From contig NZ_JAFMYU010000009.1 in NCBI RefSeq assembly GCF_017353255.1, positions 1 through 64,000 on the forward strand: 64,000 bases of DNA, given 5' to 3'. Under the pieces are notes generated by a model that was not told where the DNA came from, did no database searches, and was given only the letters and a program-made list of their open reading frames with translations. This stretch comes from Fibrella aquatilis. GTDB lineage: Bacteria > Bacteroidota > Bacteroidia > Cytophagales > Spirosomataceae. Shown piece after piece: positions 43,849 through 52,764 of the stretch. The translations under genes and the position numbers were made by a program. Position 1 is the first letter of the stretch, and every line of letters starts with the position of its first letter.

Positions 43849-43900
43849 AGTAAAATTTACGCTAATTAGAAAGAACAATTACTTAAGAATTAATCCAAAT

Positions 43901-44905
43901 TTATTGAGACACATGAAAACTGGATAAAATATTGGGAGTGTATATGTAACAAAAATCATCAGCGGATGAATATCCTCTTATGTTATATTTATTTGCAGCA
44001 GCATAACAGATTTGAGTTTCAGGGAATTCAAGACAGTATAAAAATACTCCAAGAGTTGACAGCTTAGTATTAAGCGTTGCAATAATTGTGTTGAATTCTC
44101 TGTACTTAGATAAATATTGTTTTAAATTTTTATGAGTTTCGTCAGGATCTGTACAAGAAAAAGAAAATTGGTTAACTTCCTCCCTACGAATAGTTAAGTT
44201 TCTAAAATTAAATTTGTTTACTTTATAATGTGTTTCATTAACAGAGGTAGATTTCTTGCCAATCCCGAACGAGACTTTAGATGGTTCGAAGATATCGATA
44301 AGTTTCCTAGCACGTTCCTCTTCAAATCCAAGTAAGATGACAAGATGTATAGCTTTAGCTGGATTCATATTCCCCGCGTAACCTAATATCGAACGTACAT
44401 CTCCTACTCCTTCTGTAAGCCACTTAGTAGCCTGAGAGTCACCAACAGAATATTCCTTCGCAGCAGCATATATAAATGTAATCTTACATTCTGAATTATG
44501 AAAAAATATAGTCAATACTCGAATTAGTATTAAAAGCGCCTCATGCGTAAAAGTGGTAATATCAATCACACAAGTTCGAATGCCTTTTACGTCAAGTTTG
44601 TTAAAAGAATTGACAAAACTGTTGGCAGTGAATATCGGATCACTTAATTTCATCGGTACCTCTACAACTGAATTTTCAAACTGTTTAAATAACACAGACT
44701 TGTTAGTTACGAACTTGGACCCCAATCCAACCGAATTTTCGCTATAGCATACTAATGAGTTACTGATGCTAGTTTGTGTTATAGCTTCAGCAACTGATAA
44801 ACACCTGCTCTCGAAGCTGACACAACATATAAACAAATCAATATTTTCTTGATAAAATGAGGTTAAATCAGATAGTTTAACCTTTTTAACATTAGTTATT
44901 TTCAT
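43901..44905 (-). CDS. Unknown 334-residue protein, last gene of the methyltransferase operon
   Basis: No named family is recognised. The pattern NIDLFICCVSFESRCLSVAE (about 20-39), then CVIDITTFTHEALLILIRVL at about 112-131 and CKITFIYAAAKEYSVGD, suggests an alpha/beta Rossmann-like fold with strands ending in conserved polar residues. GYAGNMNPAKAIHLVILLGF is a second such unit. No nuclease or membrane motif is evident. The start overlaps the AAA ATPase stop by 14 bases. The AT-rich composition matches the rest of the operon. It may be the effector or sensor of the system. Confidence 0.65.
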   Translation of the reverse strand: MKITNVKKVKLSDLTSFYQENIDLFICCVSFESRCLSVAEAITQTSISNSLVCYSENSVGLGSKFVTNKSVLFKQFENSVVEVPMKLSDPIFTANSFVNSFNKLDVKGIRTCVIDITTFTHEALLILIRVLTIFFHNSECKITFIYAAAKEYSVGDSQATKWLTEGVGDVRSILGYAGNMNPAKAIHLVILLGFEEERARKLIDIFEPSKVSFGIGKKSTSVNETHYKVNKFNFRNLTIRREEVNQFSFSCTDPDETHKNLKQYLSKYREFNTIIATLNTKLSTLGVFLYCLEFPETQICYAAANKYNIRGYSSADDFCYIYTPNILSSFHVSQ

Positions 44906-46721
44906 CGTCTTTGAAGAGTGTTTGTTGTCCGTTTTCTTTGCGAAGTTTATCCTCGCTCAACCATTTTGTCTTGAATTTTGCTACAAAGCTTTTGTAGTCT
45001 TTCATTGCTGCTCTTAAGTCTGAATTAGTAATAAATTTGTCACCTGCAAAACTCTCAGCGATTAAATTAAAAGATGGAGCAAGACGTCTACTTAATGTGT
45101 AACGTCTAGTACGGCCAGTACCTTCACGGTTACTTAGAGTGCTTTCCTGAAGATAGCCGTAACGGACTCCAAGTTTAAGCACTTCTTGGATATCTGGTTC
45201 AGGATTGTGAGTCAGAGCGATTGAGATCACTCGGCGCGTAGAAGATTCAGAGAAGAGAATAACCTCGAACATGCCTCCCATCGAATTTATTAAGTTACGC
45301 AACTTAAGAGCAGTGCCTGTGCTGGTGGAATCATCACTTACCAACTTGTCCAAATCTTCGTGTAAGTACTCTTCTGAATAATTTCTTATTATTCTACTTT
45401 GGGTAGAAGGGTTTATACTTAACACCTGCTCACTTTCGTGAGCTTTTATCTTAGCTGCCTTTTCAAGAGCTGCCCTCTCGGCACTATACATACGGGAAGC
45501 TAGTTCCAAAAAATGCCGGATTATACCAGATGATATATCTGCCATATCTCGAAACCCAGCGTAAAGGAAAGTCATTCTTGACTTGCTTGGCCCACCCAAA
45601 CTCTTAAGATATTCAGAGGCCGCATATCTATAGCTTTTATCTGTTGCGCGGTACGCATCAGGCGTGGATATTTCTCCTGATTTTATTTTATCGTATATAG
45701 CGTCAATCTTGCCTGTCTGCACCTTGTCAGCAGGGAAGAATTCATAAGCGGAGATGTCAAAACCTGAATTACTTAGACGCTTTTCTACAATAGCACACAT
45801 GCGGTCCCGATAATGGTCTTTCTGGGATGTGTACAGCGTAGCAATATTTACCTCATTGAAGTCGTGTGGAGAGTCTATAGTGATTCCACTTGAGGTTCGG
45901 AATGTCAAATAGTTTAATTGCGTAGAAATTTTAAGACTTACACGTGCGCTTGTACGATAAGACACCCATGTATTCAGTATAAGAGTCTGAGTAGTACTCA
46001 AATTGTCAGCGTCGTCAATTAAAAGAAAAATCGGTCCTGTCGGCATAAATGAAAGCTGCCGTAATCGATCTAGTAACGGATATAGAAAATCTAAATATAC
46101 GCAAATAGAATCATTGTAGCGCAGGGGTTCCTCGCTGAAGGAAATACTTCTTACGTACCTGTCAACATCATTTTTTAAGCGAAAACAAATATTCTCTATC
46201 TCCTCAAATATTTTACTAGCTGATGCATCGTCAGGCAAGGAATCTATCACTTTATCATAGCCGCTCTCCCGTACCTTCTGTATAAAAAAATTGTAAAAAT
46301 TTACCGTTTCTTGGTTTACTTCTGGACTACTATAAAAATCAGAGTTAACAATTTTGGACAGACTGTTAAAAGTTCGAGTAGCTATATATGTTACAAGCAG
46401 ATGCTCGTTAAGAAGCAGGTTCGCATGTCTTTGTATACGTTCAAGATCAACTATATTAAGGCTAGTTTGCTTGATTGGTACATAAATAGCATAGTAGTCG
46501 TGTTCGCGCAGTTTCTTTTCCTGCTTTATTTCTTGGCAATCAGGCAACATAAAACGGAACATCATACTTTTTCCTGAACCGCGAGGGCCATTCAAAAAAG
46601 TATGGCCTGGCTTGGGTACCCGCTTAAAGTCAGCGAATACATCCACAAATAATTCAACAGTGTCTTCCGCTGAAATATCTTCAGGTGTTTGTACTGCAAA
46701 TGGGTCTGAAGATATGTTCAT
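44892..46721 (-). CDS. ORC/CDC6-like AAA ATPase
   Basis: 609 residues from ATG at 46721 (MNISSDPFAVQTPEDISAED). The longer frame to 46820 overlaps the HD gene and is rejected. Walker A is GPRGSGKS at 45-52 and Walker B LLIDDAD at 233-239, followed by an arginine-rich sensor region (SYRTSARVSLKIS). The C-terminal part ends with a winged-helix-like stretch (VRYGYLQESTLSNREGTGRT). The layout fits the ORC-CDC6-like ATPases described in prokaryotic conflict systems, which often pair with HD-domain proteins as here. The ATG overlaps the HD gene's stop by one base (TAATG). It probably senses or remodels nucleic acids. Confidence 0.75.
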   Translation of the reverse strand: MNISSDPFAVQTPEDISAEDTVELFVDVFADFKRVPKPGHTFLNGPRGSGKSMMFRFMLPDCQEIKQEKKLREHDYYAIYVPIKQTSLNIVDLERIQRHANLLLNEHLLVTYIATRTFNSLSKIVNSDFYSSPEVNQETVNFYNFFIQKVRESGYDKVIDSLPDDASASKIFEEIENICFRLKNDVDRYVRSISFSEEPLRYNDSICVYLDFLYPLLDRLRQLSFMPTGPIFLLIDDADNLSTTQTLILNTWVSYRTSARVSLKISTQLNYLTFRTSSGITIDSPHDFNEVNIATLYTSQKDHYRDRMCAIVEKRLSNSGFDISAYEFFPADKVQTGKIDAIYDKIKSGEISTPDAYRATDKSYRYAASEYLKSLGGPSKSRMTFLYAGFRDMADISSGIIRHFLELASRMYSAERAALEKAAKIKAHESEQVLSINPSTQSRIIRNYSEEYLHEDLDKLVSDDSTSTGTALKLRNLINSMGGMFEVILFSESSTRRVISIALTHNPEPDIQEVLKLGVRYGYLQESTLSNREGTGRTRRYTLSRRLAPSFNLIAESFAGDKFITNSDLRAAMKDYKSFVAKFKTKWLSEDKLRKENGQQTLFKDDENN

Positions 46722-47818
46722 TATGTTGTTGGAGTAGAACTTGTGAAACGGCGCTGAATACGTTGCTTTAGAATAGCACCATTGATGATTGTACCTTCGA
46801 ACATGATGTCTGGACCACACATACCCTCAATCGTAGTTGCCAAAAATTGTGGGTAACCTCGCTCTTTTAATTGGTAGCCAATAGGTTCATGGATTGGAGA
46901 CCGTGTATCGTCGTCAACTACGTTGATTTTCACGGTGATAGTTTTTATTTGTAACTCTGCCGGAAAAAAACGCATGCAATAAACACACTCTTGGTACATT
47001 TTATATGTCCTATTAAATATTTCGTCGAGTAGATAGACGTTATCTATTATCTCATTCCCTTCCTCGTCTTTCTTGCCCTTGGTGCTGGGAGTGTCAACCT
47101 TAGCAGCAGGTAGTTCAAAACTAAGCTCAATCTCCTGTTTTTCCGAGTAAACATCCACCGAATAGAGGGCTTCAGCATACGCATGGTATACTTCACTTGA
47201 AGTTGGAAGTATACCTTGCTCATGAACGTATCTCGCGCTCCGTGTGCGATCATCAGCTAACTCGTCAGCAAATCGAAGGAGAGATGCAAGAAATCTTGGA
47301 CGAAAGGATACACTATTGAAAGTATCTTTAATAGGCAATCCTTTTTCTATAGTATCCTTATCTCCATCAGGCAATTTACCACCATGTGCTCTAGCAATAC
47401 GTCCGATGTAAACCTGTTCTGTCCGGTCTACATCTAAATGCTTTAGTAGCGGTTGAGTATTCTGTTCGTGCCCGGTTCGACCTCCAATAATGTGTCCAGC
47501 ATCATGAACTTGAATGGCTGTTAATAGCATGAATATCTCATATGGGCCTAACGGGTAAGGCTCTGTAGTTCCCAATAGGTCTGATGCTCGCTGTATAACA
47601 GTTTTAATGTGCCCTGGTCCGTGGTCAGTTAAATAGCCACCATCGATCATCATGGCCACCTGATTCACATTATTATGGACGTTACGCTTCAACCAAGATT
47701 CAAATTGGGTGTATGCATGATAGTAATTGTCATTTGCAACATCTGGGAAGTGGTTAGCTTGATCAGGTTGCTCAGTTGCTTCCTTAAGACGCGTAACAAG
47801 TGTCTTGACACGTGGCAT
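46721..47818 (-). CDS. HD-domain phosphohydrolase-like protein (HD-CE type)
   Basis: 365 residues. An HD metal site is visible: H66 and H70 in YLTDHGPGHIK, H105-D106 in QVHDAGH, H145 in ARAHGG and D185 in RFADELADDRTRSAR. These match HD-domain proteins (HD-CE class) that occur with AAA or HSP90-like ATPases in conflict loci. The C-terminal part (about 200-365) is beta-rich and may regulate. HD enzymes hydrolyse phosphoesters of nucleotides, so a nucleotide-depleting or signal-degrading effector is possible. It starts 7 bases after the methyltransferase stop. Confidence 0.8.
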   Translation of the reverse strand: MPRVKTLVTRLKEATEQPDQANHFPDVANDNYYHAYTQFESWLKRNVHNNVNQVAMMIDGGYLTDHGPGHIKTVIQRASDLLGTTEPYPLGPYEIFMLLTAIQVHDAGHIIGGRTGHEQNTQPLLKHLDVDRTEQVYIGRIARAHGGKLPDGDKDTIEKGLPIKDTFNSVSFRPRFLASLLRFADELADDRTRSARYVHEQGILPTSSEVYHAYAEALYSVDVYSEKQEIELSFELPAAKVDTPSTKGKKDEEGNEIIDNVYLLDEIFNRTYKMYQECVYCMRFFPAELQIKTITVKINVVDDDTRSPIHEPIGYQLKERGYPQFLATTIEGMCGPDIMFEGTIINGAILKQRIQRRFTSSTPTT

Positions 47819-47825
47819 GACTATA

Positions 47826-48875
47826 TTAATTATACTCTAATATAGCGTTAAATACAGCTCGAGCTAACAGAGGCGGTACAGCATTTCCCACCTGTTGTTG
47901 CTGAAAACCAATACTTCCCTTGAACTCAAAACCATCAGGAAAGCTTTGGAGACGCGCAGCTTCGCGTACGGATAGACCTCGATGCTGAGTTGGGTGGATA
48001 AGCATATTTTTACGGTAGTTACCAATTACGATAGATGGACGCTGGGCATGTAATCTATGATATATACCGGTATGGCAACGCGAGTGGTCCTTGTAATTGT
48101 CCATCAACTCAACAGGGATATTTTCCCAGTTGCCACCTTGTGGAATGTGAGCATATCGTCTAATTACACTAGTGGCGTTACGAGATACTAGGTGACCAAC
48201 ACATTCCTTAAGATTTCCTCTTAGTGTTTGTGCATAAAGTGAGGGTTTTACCTTACGATAAGGTAATCGATCAAGACTTGCACCTACTTCAAGTGGAGGT
48301 AGATCGGCTAATGCTTCTTCGACAGTTACAGTTGGGGTACATGGTTGTTGTACGTACACACTATGGCCATGCAGGGAGGCAATTGCAAAAAAACGGTTAC
48401 GTCGTTGCGGTATGCCGAAGTTCGCAGCGTTTAGCACTTGAGAAGAAACGGTATAGCCGAGTGATTGTAGTTGGTCAAGGACAGTGTGAAGAAAAAGACC
48501 ATCTGCTGTCTCCGTGAAACCTTTTACGTTCTCGAAAACAACCCACTCGGGAAGGGGTGAAAACATTTGCACCACCCGCAAAAACTCGGCATATAACCAA
48601 TTATTACTGTTTTGTGCTGAACGTGTACGTTGATTAGAAGTTGAAAAGCCTTGGCATGGAGGTCCGCCAAAGACAATAAGTGGTTTATGTCTGGGTACGT
48701 CAAGATGCTCCAACTTTCTTATGTCGTCATCGAAAAGTATTACGTTGGGATGGTTGGCGCGGTAAGTATGGGCAGCCTGAGGATCGTTCTCTACAGCAGC
48801 ATATACACGAATACCTGCTTGGCTAGCACCAACACTCATGCCACCAGCCCCTGAGAAGAGGTCAACACCAATCAT
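47826..48875 (-). CDS. DNA cytosine-5 methyltransferase
   Basis: 349 residues from ATG at 48875 (MIGVDLFSGAGG); a further ATG at 48902 would add nine residues, but the enzyme family starts close to motif I. Motif I is DLFSGAGG at 5-12, motif IV GGPPCQGFS with catalytic C74, motif VI ENV at 115-117, motif VIII QRRNRFF at 157-163, and the end has motif X (GNAVPPLLA). The target-recognition region between VIII and IX is about 100 residues, so the recognition sequence is probably short. No restriction endonuclease gene is adjacent. It is the first gene of the four-gene leftward operon. Confidence 0.93.
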   Translation of the reverse strand: MIGVDLFSGAGGMSVGASQAGIRVYAAVENDPQAAHTYRANHPNVILFDDDIRKLEHLDVPRHKPLIVFGGPPCQGFSTSNQRTRSAQNSNNWLYAEFLRVVQMFSPLPEWVVFENVKGFTETADGLFLHTVLDQLQSLGYTVSSQVLNAANFGIPQRRNRFFAIASLHGHSVYVQQPCTPTVTVEEALADLPPLEVGASLDRLPYRKVKPSLYAQTLRGNLKECVGHLVSRNATSVIRRYAHIPQGGNWENIPVELMDNYKDHSRCHTGIYHRLHAQRPSIVIGNYRKNMLIHPTQHRGLSVREAARLQSFPDGFEFKGSIGFQQQQVGNAVPPLLARAVFNAILEYN

Positions 48876-49089
48876 TTCTGTTATGCAAGTTGTTATGAAC
48901 AAAGTAAAAAAACGATTTTATGAGTTACATAAGATCATTGATGTTCGTAACATAATGCCTTAACAGCATCTATCAAACACATAAGGGAAAATATGGCAAA
49001 TAAAAGCCACTCTAGATCTGGTCTTAATCTTTCAACTCACTCATCAAAGGGAACGGATTACTAGAATTTAAACGCTCTTTAGGCTGAAC

Positions 49090-51267
49090 CTATATCTTTT
49101 TCTCCCTAAACACAATTCCAAAATCGGCTACTTCGAAATCGACCAAGATTTGAATGTCTTCCTTCACCCGTTTGTAGTTGTCCTGGAGGAGCTGGGCTTT
49201 GTATGTCTGGCGGAGGGCGGGTGTTAGGTTGGCGGGGTCAATGCCATACACGTCGTGAATGAGGGCGTTGAGATCGAGCATGGGTGGTAGCTTGTGGGGC
49301 TTTTTCATCTGCTCGGTTTCCACGCCGATGAAGCACTTGAAGGTTTTTAGGTCCTGCTCCTCGCCGAAATTGTCCATGAACTGCCCGACGAACTCGCCCT
49401 GTTTGAGCCGGGAGATTTTAGCCGCCGGAATCATCTCCGTGAGTTGCTGCGAGACGTTGATGGTCGTGTCGTTTTTCGAGTACGTGATGGACTCTTTCGC
49501 TTGATTGGTTTTGCCAAACCGGCGCGAGAGCTTCTCCGCCGTTTCGTAGACCACCGTGCCGGAGAACACATTGGCACCGAGGTTCATGATGACCTTGGCC
49601 TCCTTCTCGCCGTAGTCGCGGGTGAGTTGCTCAAAATCCTGGATGCCCAGCCACGTGGCCACCCGGTTCGAGCGGGCGGTGGCAATCAGCAGATCCAGCC
49701 CTTTCAGAAACATCGTCGGTAACTCATCCCAGAACAGGGCCGATTTGAGTCGGCCTTTCCGGTTCACGAGCTTCATGAGCCGGGCGGTGTAGAGCGAAAA
49801 CGCCGTGCCGTAGATGGCCGTGCGGTCGGGGTTGTTGCCGGAGCACAAAATCTTTGGGTCGTTGGGGTTATTGATGTCGAGCGAGAAGTCATTGCCCGTC
49901 ATCACCCAGTACAGCGTCGGGCTGCTGAGCCGCGCCATCGGAATCCGCACCGATGAGATCTGCCCTTCTAATTGCTCCATCGCACCCCCGTCGCGGGCAT
50001 CGATGAACGGCCGCACGTAGATTTCGACCTCCGGGTACTGCTCCATCAGGGCAAACGTCTCGTTATACTGCCGGTTGATGAATTCCAGCGTGTGCGGGAA
50101 GGTGCAGCAGTTGGCCAGCCGTTGGTAGGCGGCAATCAGATCAGGGTTTTGGTCGGTTTCCGGTTTCGCCAATTCCGCAGTCAGCAATGCCCGGTATTTT
50201 AGGGTAATAGTTCGCAGATACCAGAGCACCGACGTCAGGAAATTGATGGCCGATTCGGGGAAAAACTCACCCTGTTTCTGCGCCCACGTCCGGTTCAGGT
50301 TCAGCATCACCGTTTGGGCCGCTTCATAGGCGTCCATCACGTCGGTCATGCCGTCGGCGTCGATGGGGTTGCAGCGGTGCGAGTATTCGATATCGTCGAA
50401 GTTCAGCACGTAGAACTTGGGGATGACCGGATCGCGTCGGCGCTTACGTTCGGCTAGCTGATCGGCGGGCGTCCAGGCGTAGGTGTTTTCGGCCAGCGTC
50501 TTGCGGTAGGCATTGTAGGCTTCCTCGGTTAGGTCCGGGAATTTAAAATCATAGATATAGGCCGTGTAGCCTTTGAACAGGCTCTGCCACAACGCCTGAA
50601 TGAGCACCGCAAACGACTTACCCGACCCCTGCAAGCCCAGCACCATGTTCGACCGGAACGGATTGACCACATTGATCAGCCCCCGCCGCCATTGCCCTTT
50701 GTAGAAGTAGGTTGTCTGGAAATGGATCGAAAACTCGTTCTGCACCAGCGTCTCGTTCTGCGGAAACTCTTCATTGGTATCATTGAAAATGTCGTTGGGT
50801 GACCGCATGAAGAGGATCCGCGAGAGGTATTGCCCACCTTTGATAAGCTGCATCGTGCCGGCAATGGTTAGGCCGATGTATAGCACATCGACCGCTAGCG
50901 GGGTGATCAGTGTCTTTGCGTACAACACGGGAATGGAGCCAATAAATAGTAGCAGCCCAACCGATGTGTAACGAAGCACCTGATGTTGGCCAATGGTCGG
51001 GTCAATCTTACCCTTCGAACCAACTGCATATAGAAAGAGTAACAGCAGCACAAACGCCTTGCTGATAAACGGGTTTCGGAACAGGCCCATCCGATTATTG
51101 AGTGTAGATAGAAAACTATATAAATAGCTACGTAGCCAGGTAGCTCCTTGTGTTAGTTCGTGGCAGAACCACAAACAGTGGAGCAGGAGCAGGCCCACGG
51201 CCACGATAATGAAGAGTTCAACGGTCTGGGTGTGGCCCTCCCGTTGTTTGGCGGTCATTTCTGCCAT
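49090..51267 (-). CDS. VirD4-type coupling protein (MobC/TraG-like)
   Basis: 725 residues. Four N-terminal hydrophobic segments lie at about 17-36, 70-83, 101-117 and 125-140. The Walker A motif is GLQGSGKS at 211-218, and the Walker B region is SALFWDELPTMF at about 515. It is the ATPase that brings the relaxase-DNA complex to the secretion channel. In Bacteroides nomenclature it corresponds to MobC, distinct from the VirB4-type TraG at 11325. It overlaps the M23 peptidase gene by 13 bases. No relaxase is encoded alongside. Confidence 0.9.
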   Translation of the reverse strand: MAEMTAKQREGHTQTVELFIIVAVGLLLLHCLWFCHELTQGATWLRSYLYSFLSTLNNRMGLFRNPFISKAFVLLLLFLYAVGSKGKIDPTIGQHQVLRYTSVGLLLFIGSIPVLYAKTLITPLAVDVLYIGLTIAGTMQLIKGGQYLSRILFMRSPNDIFNDTNEEFPQNETLVQNEFSIHFQTTYFYKGQWRRGLINVVNPFRSNMVLGLQGSGKSFAVLIQALWQSLFKGYTAYIYDFKFPDLTEEAYNAYRKTLAENTYAWTPADQLAERKRRRDPVIPKFYVLNFDDIEYSHRCNPIDADGMTDVMDAYEAAQTVMLNLNRTWAQKQGEFFPESAINFLTSVLWYLRTITLKYRALLTAELAKPETDQNPDLIAAYQRLANCCTFPHTLEFINRQYNETFALMEQYPEVEIYVRPFIDARDGGAMEQLEGQISSVRIPMARLSSPTLYWVMTGNDFSLDINNPNDPKILCSGNNPDRTAIYGTAFSLYTARLMKLVNRKGRLKSALFWDELPTMFLKGLDLLIATARSNRVATWLGIQDFEQLTRDYGEKEAKVIMNLGANVFSGTVVYETAEKLSRRFGKTNQAKESITYSKNDTTINVSQQLTEMIPAAKISRLKQGEFVGQFMDNFGEEQDLKTFKCFIGVETEQMKKPHKLPPMLDLNALIHDVYGIDPANLTPALRQTYKAQLLQDNYKRVKEDIQILVDFEVADFGIVFREKKI

Positions 51268-51998
51268 ACTGGTAATGCAGTGTTAGTGGGTTGGTAATTG
51301 GTAATGCGGTTGAGGTGCCGCTGGTACGTGTTTACAAATTCAATGGCCAGCGTGAGGTATCGCGCGGGGTCAACTGGTACGTCCTGCTTCAGCACACTGT
51401 AATGCAGATGAACACCCGTGGCCCGTCCGGTACGGCCGGTGATGCCCAGCGTTTCACCGATGTGCACCCGTTGTCCCGCTCGCACAAGCGTCATGGCTAA
51501 ATGGCCATACAAGGTTGTGTAGGAGTTCAGGTGATTTACCCGGATGTACTGCCCCAAGCTCGCTGACTTCCCAATGGCCACCACCACCCCGTTCGCAGCG
51601 GCCCGCACGTACTGATGCGGGCCGGCTATGTCGATGCCATCATGATGCCGGATGGTGCGTAGGGTCGGGTGGCTACGCCAGCCAAATCCCGACGAGATCC
51701 GGTTGCCCGACCAGTCGCCCAGCGGAGGAAGACAGGGTATCGACTGCGCCAATTCCGGCGACAGCCAAAACAGCGTGTCAAACAGCCTGACTGCCTCGTC
51801 AGACGATACCGCCTGAATGTGTCTTCGCCACCTATCCGCCGTGCTGTCTGGCTCGTCTACTGGCGGTTGCCAGGTATTGACCGAGCCTGCCATTGGGTAC
51901 GTGCTACTGCTACTCTGAGCTATTGCCTTTCCCGTTAGAAGACCACCCATAAGCCCACTCAGTATCAGCCAATTCGCTATTATTTTCACTATAATCAT
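51255..51998 (-). CDS. M23 family peptidase, exported
   Basis: 247 residues with an N-terminal signal (LILSGLMGGLLTGKAIAQS). The LytM/M23 catalytic domain has HHDGIDIAGPHQYVRAAANG with the first metal ligands, and GVHLHYSVLKQD with the HxH motif. M23 enzymes cut peptide cross-links in peptidoglycan. Beside a coupling protein it probably opens the wall for the transfer machine. The zinc ligands look complete, so it should be active. It is the first gene of the two-gene leftward operon, with a promoter-like box at 52024-52031. Confidence 0.88.
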   Translation of the reverse strand: MIIVKIIANWLILSGLMGGLLTGKAIAQSSSSTYPMAGSVNTWQPPVDEPDSTADRWRRHIQAVSSDEAVRLFDTLFWLSPELAQSIPCLPPLGDWSGNRISSGFGWRSHPTLRTIRHHDGIDIAGPHQYVRAAANGVVVAIGKSASLGQYIRVNHLNSYTTLYGHLAMTLVRAGQRVHIGETLGITGRTGRATGVHLHYSVLKQDVPVDPARYLTLAIEFVNTYQRHLNRITNYQPTNTALPVWQK

Positions 51999-52023
51999 GC
52001 TGGCTGTCCTTTTCTATAAACAG

Positions 52024-52031
52024 CAAAAATA
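52024..52031 (-). promoter_or_regulatory. Likely -7 box for the M23 peptidase operon
   Basis: On the minus strand this reads TATTTTTG, an exact TAnnTTTG. It lies 26 bases upstream of the ATG at 51998. The intergenic region is AT-rich and serves the divergent gene at 52095 too. Confidence 0.5.
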
Positions 52032-52094
52032 GTGGCAAAAGAGTCAAATATTTAAAATAGTAAAGTAATTTAGATAAAAAATTAAACTAAAGCA

Positions 52095-52439
52095 ATGAAT
52101 AAAAGTAATCCGTCCCCAATGCCGCTAAACGCGGAGCAGTCAGCGCGGTTGATGCAACTATTCCGGTTCTCGCCCACCATCAGTTCGTTACCAACGGCAC
52201 AAGTAATGGCCAGCGAACCAACTATCTGGCACCCCGTCCTGACGGATATTCACGACCAGGTGGTCCACACCATCAGTCCGGTGCTGGTGCGGCAGCAGGT
52301 AGCATTAGCGGGGCTACCCCCTACCCTATCGTTGATTCTATTGGCCCCGCCAACGGCTCAGTCAACACCGCAGATTGGCGCGGTCAACAGTCAGGGCGTT
52401 ACTGATCAACTGGTACCGATACCCAAACAAACGCTGTAA
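52095..52439 (+). CDS. Hypothetical protein, 114 residues
   Basis: No family is recognised. It is rich in Pro, Thr, Val and Leu (MNKSNPSPMPLNAEQSARLM, then PPTLSLILLAPPTAQSTPQI). No clear signal peptide is seen. It is the first gene of the rightward block that continues with a 99-residue protein (8 bases away) and the primase. Low-complexity composition leaves its fold open. Confidence 0.5.
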   Translation: MNKSNPSPMPLNAEQSARLMQLFRFSPTISSLPTAQVMASEPTIWHPVLTDIHDQVVHTISPVLVRQQVALAGLPPTLSLILLAPPTAQSTPQIGAVNSQGVTDQLVPIPKQTL

Positions 52440-52447
52440 TCCTGACC

Positions 52448-52747
52448 ATGCTTTATCTGACAACCCTGGAAGAAAAATGGGGCCGGGAGCGCATACACCA
52501 GGCTATTCAACCCCTGTTTATTGGCGACGGCGAAGAACCCGGCGACCCACCTATCACCGTTCTGAACGCCTCGGTCAATGATCCTGACTTATGGAATGCT
52601 CTCACGCTCGACGAACGCGAGTGGCTGTTCCTGGCCTTCACCGAGCTTCAGCACGACCTCACCGAACTGGCGGGCGACCTGCACCGCGTGACGGAGCCTG
52701 CCCTCGGTGGCTTCGAGTTGAACCGCGACCTGTCTCATCCGCTTTAA
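52448..52747 (+). CDS. Hypothetical protein, 99 residues
   Basis: No family is recognised. Acidic and helical (TLEEKWGRERIHQAIQPLFI, LDEREWLFLAFTELQHDLTE), cytoplasmic. It ends 17 bases before the GTG start of the primase gene and probably shares its message. A long alternate frame (from 52591) overlaps it but is only the out-of-frame extension of the primase. Confidence 0.55.
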   Translation: MLYLTTLEEKWGRERIHQAIQPLFIGDGEEPGDPPITVLNASVNDPDLWNALTLDEREWLFLAFTELQHDLTELAGDLHRVTEPALGGFELNRDLSHPL

Positions 52748-52764
52748 TCCAACGCTTCCTTTTC

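Noticed and set aside
46722-46820. N-terminal extension of the AAA ATPase
   Set aside because: The extra 33 residues (MWSRHHVRRYNHQ...) overlap the HD gene and look like out-of-frame coding; the ATG at 46721 with a TAATG overlap is better.
52591-52764. N-terminal extension of the primase
   Set aside because: The Arg/Pro-rich extension overlaps the 52448 gene in another frame; the GTG at 52765 follows that gene's stop.
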